Notes under the pieces: generated by a model
Databases searched by the model: none
Told to the model about the DNA's origin: nothing
The model's input: the letters and a program-made list of their open reading frames with translations, nothing else
In this document: positions 1-7,531 of the stretch, in pieces
Layout: each line of letters begins with the position of its first letter
Numbering within the stretch: the stretch's first letter is position 1
Source of the DNA: an uncultured beta proteobacterium
GTDB lineage: Bacteria > Pseudomonadota > Gammaproteobacteria > Burkholderiales > Burkholderiaceae
Assembly (NCBI GenBank): GCA_903930665.1
Contig: CAIYZI010000230.1
Location: forward strand, 1-17,433
Direction of reading: 5' to 3'
Length of the DNA stretch: 17,433 nt
Translations under genes and position numbers: made by a program

Positions 1-129
1 GCCTAAGTCTTTCCACACTAAATGCACCTTTACATTCGGCACTCGGCTAAGCACTTGGGCCGGACCAGTGAGATCAAGCTGCGTCAAATTAGGAAATAGG
101 AGAAAGCCCACTTCAATGTTTATATTCAT
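1..129 (-). CDS. DJ-1/PfpI (class I glutamine amidotransferase-like) family protein, N-terminal part only
   Basis: Only the first 43 codons lie in the window; the gene runs off the left edge. The start is the ATG at 129-127. The opening residues read MNINIEVGFLLFPNLTQLDL and continue TGPAQVLSRVPN, the first beta strand and 'D-x-T-G-P' turn typical of DJ-1/PfpI proteins. The wording is closest to the isonitrile-hydratase-like subgroup, but the catalytic cysteine lies outside the window, so the activity cannot be judged. It is divergent from a regulator that carries the same type of domain (216-1193), with 86 bp between the starts. This is a common arrangement of an enzyme next to its own regulator. 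Family call is good; function is inference. Confidence 0.82.
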   Translation of the reverse strand, partial: MNINIEVGFLLFPNLTQLDLTGPAQVLSRVPNVKVHLVWKDLG

Positions 130-145
130 ATTGGCCCGTTAAAAG

Positions 146-208
146 AATTAAGCATGATCAAAGTCTAAGTAATGTTAATTTGGCATAAATGACAAAATCA
201 TGCTAATT
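146..208. promoter_or_regulatory. Inverted repeat in the divergent control region, candidate regulator-binding site
   Basis: AATTAAGCATGAT (146-158) and ATCATGCTAATT (197-208) are inverted copies of each other apart from one extra A. They sit in the 86 bp between the two divergent DJ-1-domain genes. A shorter TTGGCA/TGCCAA pair (about 179-216) overlaps the right side and runs into the start codon at 216. This is a sensible place for the AraC-type regulator to bind and control both genes. Assignment to that regulator is inference. Confidence 0.4.
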
Positions 209-215
209 TCTGCCA

Positions 216-1193
216 ATGTCCAAATTACGCCAAATTGCTCTCATTGCTTTTGATGGATTTCAGATTCTAGATATCACAGGGCCCGCCTCTGTTTTCTCTG
301 CAGCCAACGATGCCTTAGGCAAGCCCTATTACCAAGTGGTGACCGTATCAGCCAAAGAAGGGTTAGTTTCCAGTCATTCTGGAATTAGCATTCAATCCCA
401 AAGCTACAAATCTTCTAAGTTAGCCTCTATAGATACGCTCTTAATCGCTGGTGGCAGTACGGATGGGTTAGAGGCACTGTCGAGGAACGAGCCTTTCATG
501 AAGTGGGTGAAACAGACAGCTCAGAGGACTCGTCGCTATGGGTCTGTTTGTACTGGGGCTTTTGTTCTAGGTCACCTAGGCTTACTCAAGAAAAAGAAGG
601 TGGCAACACACTGGGGTTCATGCGAAAAACTGGCAACCCTTTATCCAGAGGCAGAAGTTGATGCCAACGCATTATTTGTTAATCAAGGCAAATTGTGGAC
701 TTCTGCTGGAGTGACTACAGGTATTGATATGAGTCTTGAGATGGTGGCTCAAGATCTTGGCGCTGGAATTGCTAACGTTATTGCTAAACGTTTAGTACTT
801 TATGCAAAGCGGCCTGGCTATCAATCACAATTTAGCCCATTACTCAAAGCGCAAGAAAATGCTGAGCCACAATTTTTAAAACTGGTTGAATGGCTTGGAA
901 AACATCTTGACCAGAATATTGACATTCCAAGGATGGCGAAGCAAGTAGCCATGTCAGAGCGCACCTTTTATCGTAAGTTCACACAGTGCTTTGGAGAAAC
1001 ACCTCGGAATTATGTTGAAAATTTGCGACTAGATAATGTACGCATTCTGCTTACTTCCAAAACCTCACTAAAACAGATAGCTTCTTTAAATGGCTACTCC
1101 ACTGCAGCTCAATTAACAAAAGCATTTACGCACCGATTTGGTGTAAGCCCTACATTTTTTAGGAAATTGCATTGCCAGGAAGCGCATGATTAA
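216..1193 (+). CDS. GlxA/FtrA-type AraC family transcriptional regulator with N-terminal DJ-1/PfpI domain
   Basis: This 325-aa protein has two domains. Residues about 5-190 form a DJ-1/PfpI (GATase1-like) fold: it opens with IALIAFDGFQILDITGPASV and keeps the nucleophile-elbow cysteine in SVCTGAF (C112) and a nearby histidine (H132, ATHWGSC). Residues about 222-320 form the AraC/XylS double helix-turn-helix, with the usual 'MSERTFYRKF' and 'GYSTAAQLTKAF...GVSP' stretches. The length is normal for this regulator class. The start at 216 follows directly on the conserved fold; no strong Shine-Dalgarno is visible. Known members are cytoplasmic regulators that sense small metabolites through the amidase-like domain. 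The ligand here is unknown. It is divergent from a DJ-1/PfpI enzyme gene (129-1), the most likely target. A second plus-strand gene starts 18 bp downstream. Confidence 0.93.
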   Translation: MSKLRQIALIAFDGFQILDITGPASVFSAANDALGKPYYQVVTVSAKEGLVSSHSGISIQSQSYKSSKLASIDTLLIAGGSTDGLEALSRNEPFMKWVKQTAQRTRRYGSVCTGAFVLGHLGLLKKKKVATHWGSCEKLATLYPEAEVDANALFVNQGKLWTSAGVTTGIDMSLEMVAQDLGAGIANVIAKRLVLYAKRPGYQSQFSPLLKAQENAEPQFLKLVEWLGKHLDQNIDIPRMAKQVAMSERTFYRKFTQCFGETPRNYVENLRLDNVRILLTSKTSLKQIASLNGYSTAAQLTKAFTHRFGVSPTFFRKLHCQEAHD

Positions 1194-1211
1194 TTCACGG
1201 ATATAAATAAA

Positions 1212-2075
1212 ATGAATACGAACCTTGCTTACTCATCCCGAGTAAACGCATTTCGAAGGCATCTTATTAATAACCTGCCTCGAATTCCTGACAATAAAGA
1301 GTCTTTGACCCTAATGCGCGCAATGCCAACAGGCCGCCTAATCTTGGCCTACATCAACTGGAAAATGCGATTGATACCCCAAAAGCAAAGAGTAGTTAAA
1401 TTTTGGAGTGGGGGCATATCGCCGCTCCAAGTGAAGCAGACAAAAGAATTACTACGTCCGTTGCTAGAAAAAGTTTTGGCTGGTGAAGATTTGACGCCCC
1501 ACCTTTCAACACAAGTTAATAAGGCAGGCATTGTTCTTAATGGCGCAAATCCAAGTTCTAAAAAAGCAGATATCGACATTATTCTGACGCGGCATGGACT
1601 ACATCACTTTCACGTTGCATCACCCTCTACAAAAAATCCCAAAGGAAGAAGTGGCAGCTTAGTCTTTGCCGAGGTTCTTGAAAATGAGTTTCGAGTGGTA
1701 GCAATATCAAACCATGGAGCATTTAAATCAGGGACTGAAGAGCAGATACGATTTCTAGAAATCTGCAATTCTTATATAGCCAAGGATATTCCCGCAGGGC
1801 AGGGCTTTCTTGCTAACCCCGTTATGTCTTCCGGTCACTCATTAACAGCCACCCGTTTTTCAGATGCCTGCACCAATGCGATGGAACAGCTTGACCCAAT
1901 GCTAGATGATCCTATTTACGTAGAAAAACTTTACAACGATAACCATGTTCATCGAAATAGCGCAATTATTAAAAAACCATCGCTAGCCTGGTCATTTCAA
2001 GATTTGCGGTTTGGCATTTTTGATAAAAGTACTCAGGTTTTTTTCTGCATTTACCAGCATTTCGGCGGACAATAA
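1212..2075 (+). CDS. Uncharacterised 287-aa protein with conserved histidine motif
   Basis: I do not recognise a named family. The middle of the protein (about 115-170) reads as a compact alpha/beta core: 'DIDIILTRHGLHHFHV' (H131, H132, H134), a glycine/serine turn, 'GSLVFAEV', then 'FRVVAISNHGAF' (H168). This D-x-L...G-[IL]-H-H-x-H followed by a strand and N/D-H-G pattern is one I associate with small uncharacterised accessory-genome proteins with RelE-like overtones, but I cannot prove that. The N-terminus (1-60) is basic. There is no signal peptide or membrane segment. It starts 18 bp after the AraC-type regulator stop and may be co-transcribed with it. Its TAA (2073-2075) is one base from the stop of the convergent large gene, so no space remains for a separate terminator. 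Confidence 0.75.
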   Translation: MNTNLAYSSRVNAFRRHLINNLPRIPDNKESLTLMRAMPTGRLILAYINWKMRLIPQKQRVVKFWSGGISPLQVKQTKELLRPLLEKVLAGEDLTPHLSTQVNKAGIVLNGANPSSKKADIDIILTRHGLHHFHVASPSTKNPKGRSGSLVFAEVLENEFRVVAISNHGAFKSGTEEQIRFLEICNSYIAKDIPAGQGFLANPVMSSGHSLTATRFSDACTNAMEQLDPMLDDPIYVEKLYNDNHVHRNSAIIKKPSLAWSFQDLRFGIFDKSTQVFFCIYQHFGGQ

Positions 2076-2076
2076 A

Positions 2077-2637
2077 TTACCAGCGTAGCGCATCTTTTTG
2101 TGCGCTAATATCAGCCTCCCCAGCTTCTCTAAGCCAGCCATCCGCTATTCGATTAAGCATTCCTACAGTTCTTGGGGTTGATTGCATAGATTTGGCCCAA
2201 TTACGATAAGTTTCCACTAAAGACCGCTCCTGGAGACCTCCTTCACCAAGCGCCTTGCTATACACGCCCCGCATGTTGTACCTTTCAGTAACAATCCCCT
2301 TTTCAATGTCTTGGGATGCTAAGCGCTCCAAAATCTCACGAACCGATTCATGTGGCCACGCATGATCTAGCTGACTTGATGGCGCGTGAGCCAATAACTG
2401 ACCAATTCGAATGGCTGTAACCCTCTCGCGATTCTCGCCTCTTCCCAGCCTAAGACTTTCAACGCACCAATTGAACAATGTTTTGCAGTCAACGCTATCC
2501 CCCGATTGCCCTGGAATTAGATTTAATCCACCCAGCAATTTATAGCCTGCAGTTGCAAACTTTATTTCCTTATCGCTGGCTATCTCGGTCGCATCACCCT
2601 CTGGCTTATAAATTGTGCAAATCACCGATACAAACAT
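2077..2637 (-). CDS. C-terminal segment of the large nuclease/NTPase-like protein, separated by a -1 frameshift
   Basis: As an independent reading frame this begins at an internal ATG (2637) and gives 186 aa, but it is better read as the end of the gene that lies upstream on the same strand. The frame stays open further upstream and encodes HRTTPLTLHKLLVSDPAMF immediately before that ATG. This joins smoothly to RELSYLPF of the preceding frame if one base is added at 2692-2696. Content: a helical domain with 'SLRLGRGENRERVTAIRIGQ', a WPHESVREILE helix, 'NMRGVYSKALGEGGLQERSL' and 'TPRTVGMLNRIADGWLREA'. I recognise this as the usual closing domain of the large family described for the neighbouring segment; its function is unknown. 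The stop (2077-2079) abuts the convergent gene ending at 2075. Confidence 0.8.
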   Translation of the reverse strand: MFVSVICTIYKPEGDATEIASDKEIKFATAGYKLLGGLNLIPGQSGDSVDCKTLFNWCVESLRLGRGENRERVTAIRIGQLLAHAPSSQLDHAWPHESVREILERLASQDIEKGIVTERYNMRGVYSKALGEGGLQERSLVETYRNWAKSMQSTPRTVGMLNRIADGWLREAGEADISAQKDALRW

Positions 2638-5600
2638 TGCAGGATCGGAAACAAGTAATTTATGTAAAGTAAGCGGGGTAGTGCGATGGCTAAAAATGGT
2701 AGGTATGAAAGCTCTCTTTTGGCGATATCTTCCGCAGTTAGATCATGTCGATTTTCAAGTTCTTGAAATATCTTTTCAACATGGTATTCAGTCATTGTTG
2801 TATTGGCAGTTTTAGATGAATTAATTTCTAATACTGCAAGATCAAGCAAGTTTAGAATAAAAATTGAATCTAAATCCTGAAGCCTATTGTGAGCAACCTC
2901 AATTGCCGTAAGCGGACGGCCAGCATCAGAATATTTATTCAAAGCAAACAGCAAATCCTCTTTACTCTCGCCAATAAAAAAGCCTCGTTTTATCTTCCAG
3001 TATTCGCTTTCCACTAATTCACCGAAACCAAAAACCAAACTCCATGTCGCCCTGCTATCAGGGAGTGCCAGAAAAAGCGAGGCAATCTTGTTTACAGAAA
3101 GGCCAAGAGAAACTGTGACCCTTTTGAAGTCATTGATCCAACCCACTCCAAAACGCTTAACTCCCGCAGCAACGCAAAATGTGGCCAGCAGGCTTGCTGG
3201 ATATTCTTCGAACGCCAATTGCCTCAAAAGATCATTGATCTCCCCCTCAGATAACTCCAGCTTTTCCAAGGCGCCATTCATAAGCTGGGGGTAACTGACT
3301 AATTTAGCGAGCGAAATTAGTCCCTCAATCCCCAGAGAGCTCTTTATGCTCCTAAGTGCGCCAAACCTAGCGAGCTCAACTTTCTCCATGAATTCTTCAT
3401 TAAATTCAACCTTTCCTTCCAGATCAGGGGTCCAGTCGTCAAATAGCCATGAGTTAATTTTCAAAATATCGCCCGGCTTATATTGCTCCACAAGGGCGGT
3501 TACTTTTTGTAGATAATCTTCTTTTAATGCCCAATCGGAACTAGCAAACGTTTGATTTCGATTGCGCTCTTTTCTTAGCGCATCCCATACTTTGTAGCTA
3601 CTGTCGGCTGCTGTAGAGTTAAAAAAATAATTCAGCCCCTGTAGTGCTTTATCAAAACCACTAGCTGGGAATTGATTTAATCTAGCTACTAAATATTCCC
3701 ACCTCTCCGGCTCATTTGCAGCAAGCTCAATGGCCAAGTCGATGATAAATTCTTGGCTTTCCCAAACTACTGCATACGTGATTTTTTCTTGTGCGTCGCC
3801 CTTTGATTCTCTAAATTTTGGTTTTGATGTGGCATGAGAAAAATCATGACTACTAGGCATTAATTTTGATATAAATTCCCAAGCAATATTCGGAACCGCA
3901 TTTACGATACCCCCAATAATTCCGAGTCTCTGCTTTAAGTTGGCGCGTGTGTTTGGCGCCCAGGTAAGAAATATTTCTCTTAGACTATTTATTGGGCGAT
4001 TTGTTGTGGAGCCTCCCGGATCAATCTCAGCTAATTTTGCCAAACAAATTGAGGCGCGCAGCAGAAACTCTGGCTCCCAAGCTAGAGTTTCTAGGGCCCA
4101 CAATACACCTGTATGGGAGCTGCGGGATGATAAAAACCCTTTACTTTCTTCAAATATAGGCTTGATTCGATTAGCGTCGCCCTCAAGCAAATGCTCAAGG
4201 GCTTCAAGAAAAGGGATTGGGGCAGCCTCAGCTAGCAATGAAAGTTGATCATTAAGACTAGAAATTAAACGATGGTCCTCATATAACCCTGGTAGATTTC
4301 TAACAATATTATTTACATACTCCTGAGCGGTTCCGCCTGGCACAGTGAAACCAGCCTCCTTATGAAGTACAGCCATGAGAAGCATGGTATTCATCATGCC
4401 CTCTCTTAACCAAGTGCTGTAAGTGAGCGCACGATCCCCAGGCGGTTGATAAATTTCATCTGGTTTAGGTTTGGGTGTTAACTGTGAAAAGATTTTTGTT
4501 GCCGCATCTGAAAATCTTGAGAGATGTTCGGCCCCCAATAAATCTGCCAAATGAACAAAAGCGTCTACTGGTGCACGCATTGTCCACACATCGTCTATCC
4601 GCTCAATTGGGGAGTCTATTAATTTTTTTAGCGGGCGCAATGGCGCCTCTACTAACTCGTAGCTTGTTACGCCCGCTATTAACTGTAATATTTTTTGATC
4701 TTCTATAGAAGAAACATTCCAAGCGCCCGCTAACAAAGATGGCAAAAGGCTATCTCCGTACTTAACCCATTCGGGTTCCGAGGCTGTTGCACTAGGTATT
4801 CGCCTAGCAAGCACCGCAAGACTCCTACCGCATTTTCGAGCAAGTTGATATCCTTCATGCGCAGAATAGCCCATTACTTCAAAAGCTTTCCCTAGATCCG
4901 TGTGGGATGGACGATCGAGTGCCTCATGTGATGACTTCGAATCGTTAGCCCCAGCGCTTACCACTGTTGGGCCTAGTTGCGCGAGTCGGCCAGCCATATT
5001 TTGAGCGTGACCACGCGTTAAAAATACAAGGCCAGAACAGTTAACTAATTGCCTTGCCGCATCTTCTGTTTCAACAATAACTGTTCGCGCCTCAAGATAA
5101 TATCTAATCTCAGGATCCGCTTTCCGTATAGCCGCAACCGCAAATGCAACTACTTCCTCTTGCGAATCTGCAGAGAATGCAATTCTGCTACGCCCGCCCA
5201 TAAGCCCTTGAAGTAAATTTTTAACTTGCGACGATCTGCCCGCAAGTAGCACCTCTTCAGCAAGTGGCGTTTTAAAGCGACTCGAATAATTAAGCCAATA
5301 TTCTTCGGTACTATAGGCGCCGTATGAAAGCCCTAGTTTCAATTCATTTCTAGCATAGTGAGCCGCTACAGCCGGATGCTGATCAAGCCAATGCTCTAAC
5401 TTAACTCCATCTATATATTCAACATGCTTCCACTCAGCTAAATCTCTTTTTTCCTTCTCCCAATCTGGTAGCTTTACTTTTGCATGATTCCAGGAATGGA
5501 GATTGACAAAAATGAATGTTGTCTCCGCACGAATTAAGGGATCTGTTTCTTTTGTTCTCTTTTCATAATCAGAATTTGCTTTTTTAAGACCCTCACGAGA

Positions 5601-5831
5601 TACCCCAAACTCCCAAATTGATTTTCCTTTTGGAACAAAAGGTGGCGCCCCAATAGATTCCAACTCTCCATCAAACCCTCGTATCTGCCCCTTATCGCCG
5701 CTTGGAAAGCGAAAATTTGATATCTCCACGGATGATGCGCGGACTAAGTCGGCAACAATTCCTGGTAATACATTCCGCGCCTGAAGACTATCTGCCCAGG
5801 ATTCGAGATTACTTGCCGTGATCCATTTCAT
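2622..5831 (-). CDS. Large putative defence protein: nuclease-like N-terminus, degenerate NTPase-like domain, helical repeats (frameshifted near its 3' end)
   Basis: The ATG at 5831 is preferred over the TTG at 5837 because AAGGGG lies seven bases before the ATG. About 1046 codons are read before the frameshift at 2692-2696; restored, the protein is about 1251 aa. Residues 1-170 contain FPSGDKG, GFDGELE (D54), VPKGKSIWEFGVS (E74) and KKANSDYEKRT, a pattern like a PD-(D/E)XK nuclease fold; the ExG in place of ExK makes activity uncertain. Then comes the conserved linker 'ETTFIFVN...W' and 'LEHWLDQHP'. Residues about 195-300 have the layout of a STAND-type NTPase (GRSSQVKNLLQGL, then strands), but SADSQEEV replaces the Walker A motif. 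The rest is helical, HEAT-like, and may sense a trigger. No signal peptide or membrane segment. It lies 59-65 bp after a HEPN gene and probably forms an operon with it. A role in phage defence is inference from architecture and context. Confidence 0.8.
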   Translation of the reverse strand: MKWITASNLESWADSLQARNVLPGIVADLVRASSVEISNFRFPSGDKGQIRGFDGELESIGAPPFVPKGKSIWEFGVSREGLKKANSDYEKRTKETDPLIRAETTFIFVNLHSWNHAKVKLPDWEKEKRDLAEWKHVEYIDGVKLEHWLDQHPAVAAHYARNELKLGLSYGAYSTEEYWLNYSSRFKTPLAEEVLLAGRSSQVKNLLQGLMGGRSRIAFSADSQEEVVAFAVAAIRKADPEIRYYLEARTVIVETEDAARQLVNCSGLVFLTRGHAQNMAGRLAQLGPTVVSAGANDSKSSHEALDRPSHTDLGKAFEVMGYSAHEGYQLARKCGRSLAVLARRIPSATASEPEWVKYGDSLLPSLLAGAWNVSSIEDQKILQLIAGVTSYELVEAPLRPLKKLIDSPIERIDDVWTMRAPVDAFVHLADLLGAEHLSRFSDAATKIFSQLTPKPKPDEIYQPPGDRALTYSTWLREGMMNTMLLMAVLHKEAGFTVPGGTAQEYVNNIVRNLPGLYEDHRLISSLNDQLSLLAEAAPIPFLEALEHLLEGDANRIKPIFEESKGFLSSRSSHTGVLWALETLAWEPEFLLRASICLAKLAEIDPGGSTTNRPINSLREIFLTWAPNTRANLKQRLGIIGGIVNAVPNIAWEFISKLMPSSHDFSHATSKPKFRESKGDAQEKITYAVVWESQEFIIDLAIELAANEPERWEYLVARLNQFPASGFDKALQGLNYFFNSTAADSSYKVWDALRKERNRNQTFASSDWALKEDYLQKVTALVEQYKPGDILKINSWLFDDWTPDLEGKVEFNEEFMEKVELARFGALRSIKSSLGIEGLISLAKLVSYPQLMNGALEKLELSEGEINDLLRQLAFEEYPASLLATFCVAAGVKRFGVGWINDFKRVTVSLGLSVNKIASLFLALPDSRATWSLVFGFGELVESEYWKIKRGFFIGESKEDLLFALNKYSDAGRPLTAIEVAHNRLQDLDSIFILNLLDLAVLEINSSKTANTTMTEYHVEKIFQELENRHDLTAEDIAKRELSYLPFLAIALPRLLYINYLFPILQCLYR
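2692..2696 (-). other. Frameshift site (run of five T on the minus strand) splitting the large gene
   Basis: The minus strand reads CCA TTT TTA GCC in the upstream frame and continues to TGA only 23 codons past the TTT codon, ending in a tail (IALPRLLYINYLFPILQCLYR) unlike the expected domain. Adding one T, or a -1 slip, gives P-F-F-S-H-R-T-T-P-L and enters the 205-codon downstream frame. The homopolymer makes a sequencing or assembly error or a recent deletion the simplest explanations. ATTTTTA also roughly resembles a slippery heptamer, so programmed frameshifting is possible but weakly supported. Confidence 0.72.
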
Positions 5832-5846
5832 GGTCAAACCCCTTGA

Positions 5847-5862
5847 TTTATAGCGCTATAAA
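5847..5862. promoter_or_regulatory. Perfect 16-bp palindrome before the large defence gene
   Basis: TTTATAGCGCTATAAA is a perfect palindrome between the HEPN gene and the large gene, just upstream of the AAGGGG ribosome-binding site (about 5838-5843). It has only eight bases per arm with no loop and no following T run, so it is not a standard intrinsic terminator. It could be an operator for a dimeric regulator, or a short RNA hairpin that affects translation of the second gene. Confidence 0.4.
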
Positions 5863-5896
5863 ACCAATCGTAATGCATCAATTTTTTAACACGTTC

Positions 5897-7315
5897 CTAC
5901 CCAAGCACTTCCTCGCCCGTCAACGAGTTCTCCTTAAGGATAACCGCTCTGAAATCCGTCATTGGCCAACCAGATGTCGAGAAATCTTTATATTTTCCCG
6001 AGTAACCGATGGCTTGAAAAACTAGACGATTAAGCATTGCATAAACAATATTGCAATGAGCCCACATCTCATGCGCTTTGTCAGGATCAATTTTTACTGC
6101 CGCATGGGCAGTAGTGTTTCTAAGTTTTTCCCATGCTTTAGCCATAATTTGGCTGATTACGCCGTTGTCTACCAGCACTTTTAACTTATCCTTTGGGCGG
6201 CTCGCTCTCATCGATGATAGGGCGCCCACAAGACGTCGAGTAAGGCCCCCGTCTAAGCATTGGAGGCGCCTAATGACCTTTTCGACTACATCAAGTCTTC
6301 TTAAGAAAGAGCCGGAGGGCTTGGCAAGGCTACTGTATTGACTATTTAAGACACCCTCAACAGCTATGCTAACCAGCAACCCCACAATATCCATTTGGCG
6401 AGTATCGGCTGAAATAACATTGAATAATTGGCCCGACAAATCATGATAACTGTTGGAATCTGGATGATTTATAACGCACTGGAAATATGCAACAAATAGC
6501 CTCCAGAAGTCAGTGGCAATATTTAACCCCTGATAGTCGATTGGCCCATCAAAAACTGACCCGACCTTTGATATGCGAGATTTCACGACACCATATCTAT
6601 TGCAACCAATTGACTTTTCAACTATGCACCATTCAACAGGGCTAAAAGTAACATATCGTAGAGCTTCCTCAACTCGGGTTTCAATGGCCTCAGGCCACTC
6701 ATCGCTCTTTGATGTTATTCGAATAATTGTAGAGCCCATATCTGGATCCACCTTCTGCACCTTGAACTGAAATTCATTGGCGTCAAAGCTGGCGAAGCAC
6801 GGCTGCACTTCTGTTGAAAGTTTCCGCGATCCAAAGGTGGTTTGAATTAAGGTAGATTGATCGTAGGGTACTTTTAAGTTTTCGAAAAAATATATCTTTA
6901 CTTCTGATGGCATCACCTCTGATAAGTCGGGGACGCTATACCTAAGATTATCGAATAGAGGCCCCGAAATAACTAGGCCGCTTTGGCTACCTTGCAATTT
7001 TGCTTGCATTTTGGCGCAGGTCCATTCAGCACCAGACAAATCAGTTGCAGAGAGTGTGTAATACTCATCCGGCGGTATAACCTCTCCGGGAATCCAGCGC
7101 ATTGCACTCATTAGCTCATGATGGGGATGTAGTCCAGCTGCATCATCTTTATCAACATACATCCTGAGTTGAAACTCTTCATTAGAAAGCAACGTCAACA
7201 TTCCGCGACCCCGATAAACTTGCGGATTAACTGCGGCAAGTTGATGAAGCTCCATGCGAGGGCAGTCTATGATTAATTGCCCGGCTGCGAATGCTCTTAT
7301 GAATTCGTTGTTCAT
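5897..7315 (-). CDS. HEPN-domain protein, candidate RNase of a defence system (ApeA-like architecture)
   Basis: 472 aa. The first 230 residues or so are beta-rich (RGRGMLTLLS, EYYTLSATDLSGAEW, SGLVISGPL), followed by a helical C-terminal half. Near the C-terminus, AWEKLRNTTAHAA holds an RX4H motif (R399, H404), the catalytic signature of HEPN ribonucleases, embedded in the usual 'W..LRN...H' helix and followed by a helix with a GYSGKYKDFS tail. A beta-rich N-terminus plus terminal HEPN resembles ApeA-type anti-phage proteins. I did not recognise a specific family. HEPN proteins of this kind typically cut tRNA or mRNA and stop growth on infection. The ATG at 7315 is preceded by GAAGG ten bases upstream. 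It is first in a minus-strand pair with the large nuclease/NTPase-like gene, which may act as sensor or partner (inference). Confidence 0.75.
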   Translation of the reverse strand: MNNEFIRAFAAGQLIIDCPRMELHQLAAVNPQVYRGRGMLTLLSNEEFQLRMYVDKDDAAGLHPHHELMSAMRWIPGEVIPPDEYYTLSATDLSGAEWTCAKMQAKLQGSQSGLVISGPLFDNLRYSVPDLSEVMPSEVKIYFFENLKVPYDQSTLIQTTFGSRKLSTEVQPCFASFDANEFQFKVQKVDPDMGSTIIRITSKSDEWPEAIETRVEEALRYVTFSPVEWCIVEKSIGCNRYGVVKSRISKVGSVFDGPIDYQGLNIATDFWRLFVAYFQCVINHPDSNSYHDLSGQLFNVISADTRQMDIVGLLVSIAVEGVLNSQYSSLAKPSGSFLRRLDVVEKVIRRLQCLDGGLTRRLVGALSSMRASRPKDKLKVLVDNGVISQIMAKAWEKLRNTTAHAAVKIDPDKAHEMWAHCNIVYAMLNRLVFQAIGYSGKYKDFSTSGWPMTDFRAVILKENSLTGEEVLG

Positions 7316-7531
7316 GGAAATTGAACCTTCATGAGTATTATGGCTTGAGTGTTTTTTACAATATTTTTATTAACTTCTATAAAGACGGGGAACTATCTGT
7401 TTAGGTTAACTACCCTTCAAATATCAAATATATAGTCGTCTAAATTTATCTAAAGATAGTCGAGCTTTTGGATGCAATTTTGTAGTCAGAAATGCCCAAT
7501 AAGGCCTTACTGATACCCATCATTCTGTAGG

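Noticed and set aside
1349..1579. Minus-strand small gene opposite the 287-aa protein
   Set aside because: It is the antisense shadow of a frame with conserved-looking motifs and has no supporting signal of its own.
2622..2815. Programmed -1 frameshifting as the default explanation for the split gene
   Set aside because: ATTTTTA is not a strong slippery heptamer and I saw no convincing downstream stem-loop; a homopolymer indel is simpler.
3088..4708. Several plus-strand open frames of 68-102 codons opposite the large defence gene
   Set aside because: They lie wholly antisense to a well-supported gene, lack ribosome-binding sites and show no recognisable protein features.
5847..5862. Intrinsic terminator after the HEPN gene
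   Set aside because: The palindrome has no loop, is only 16 bp with an AT-rich outer part, and lacks a T run on the transcribed strand.
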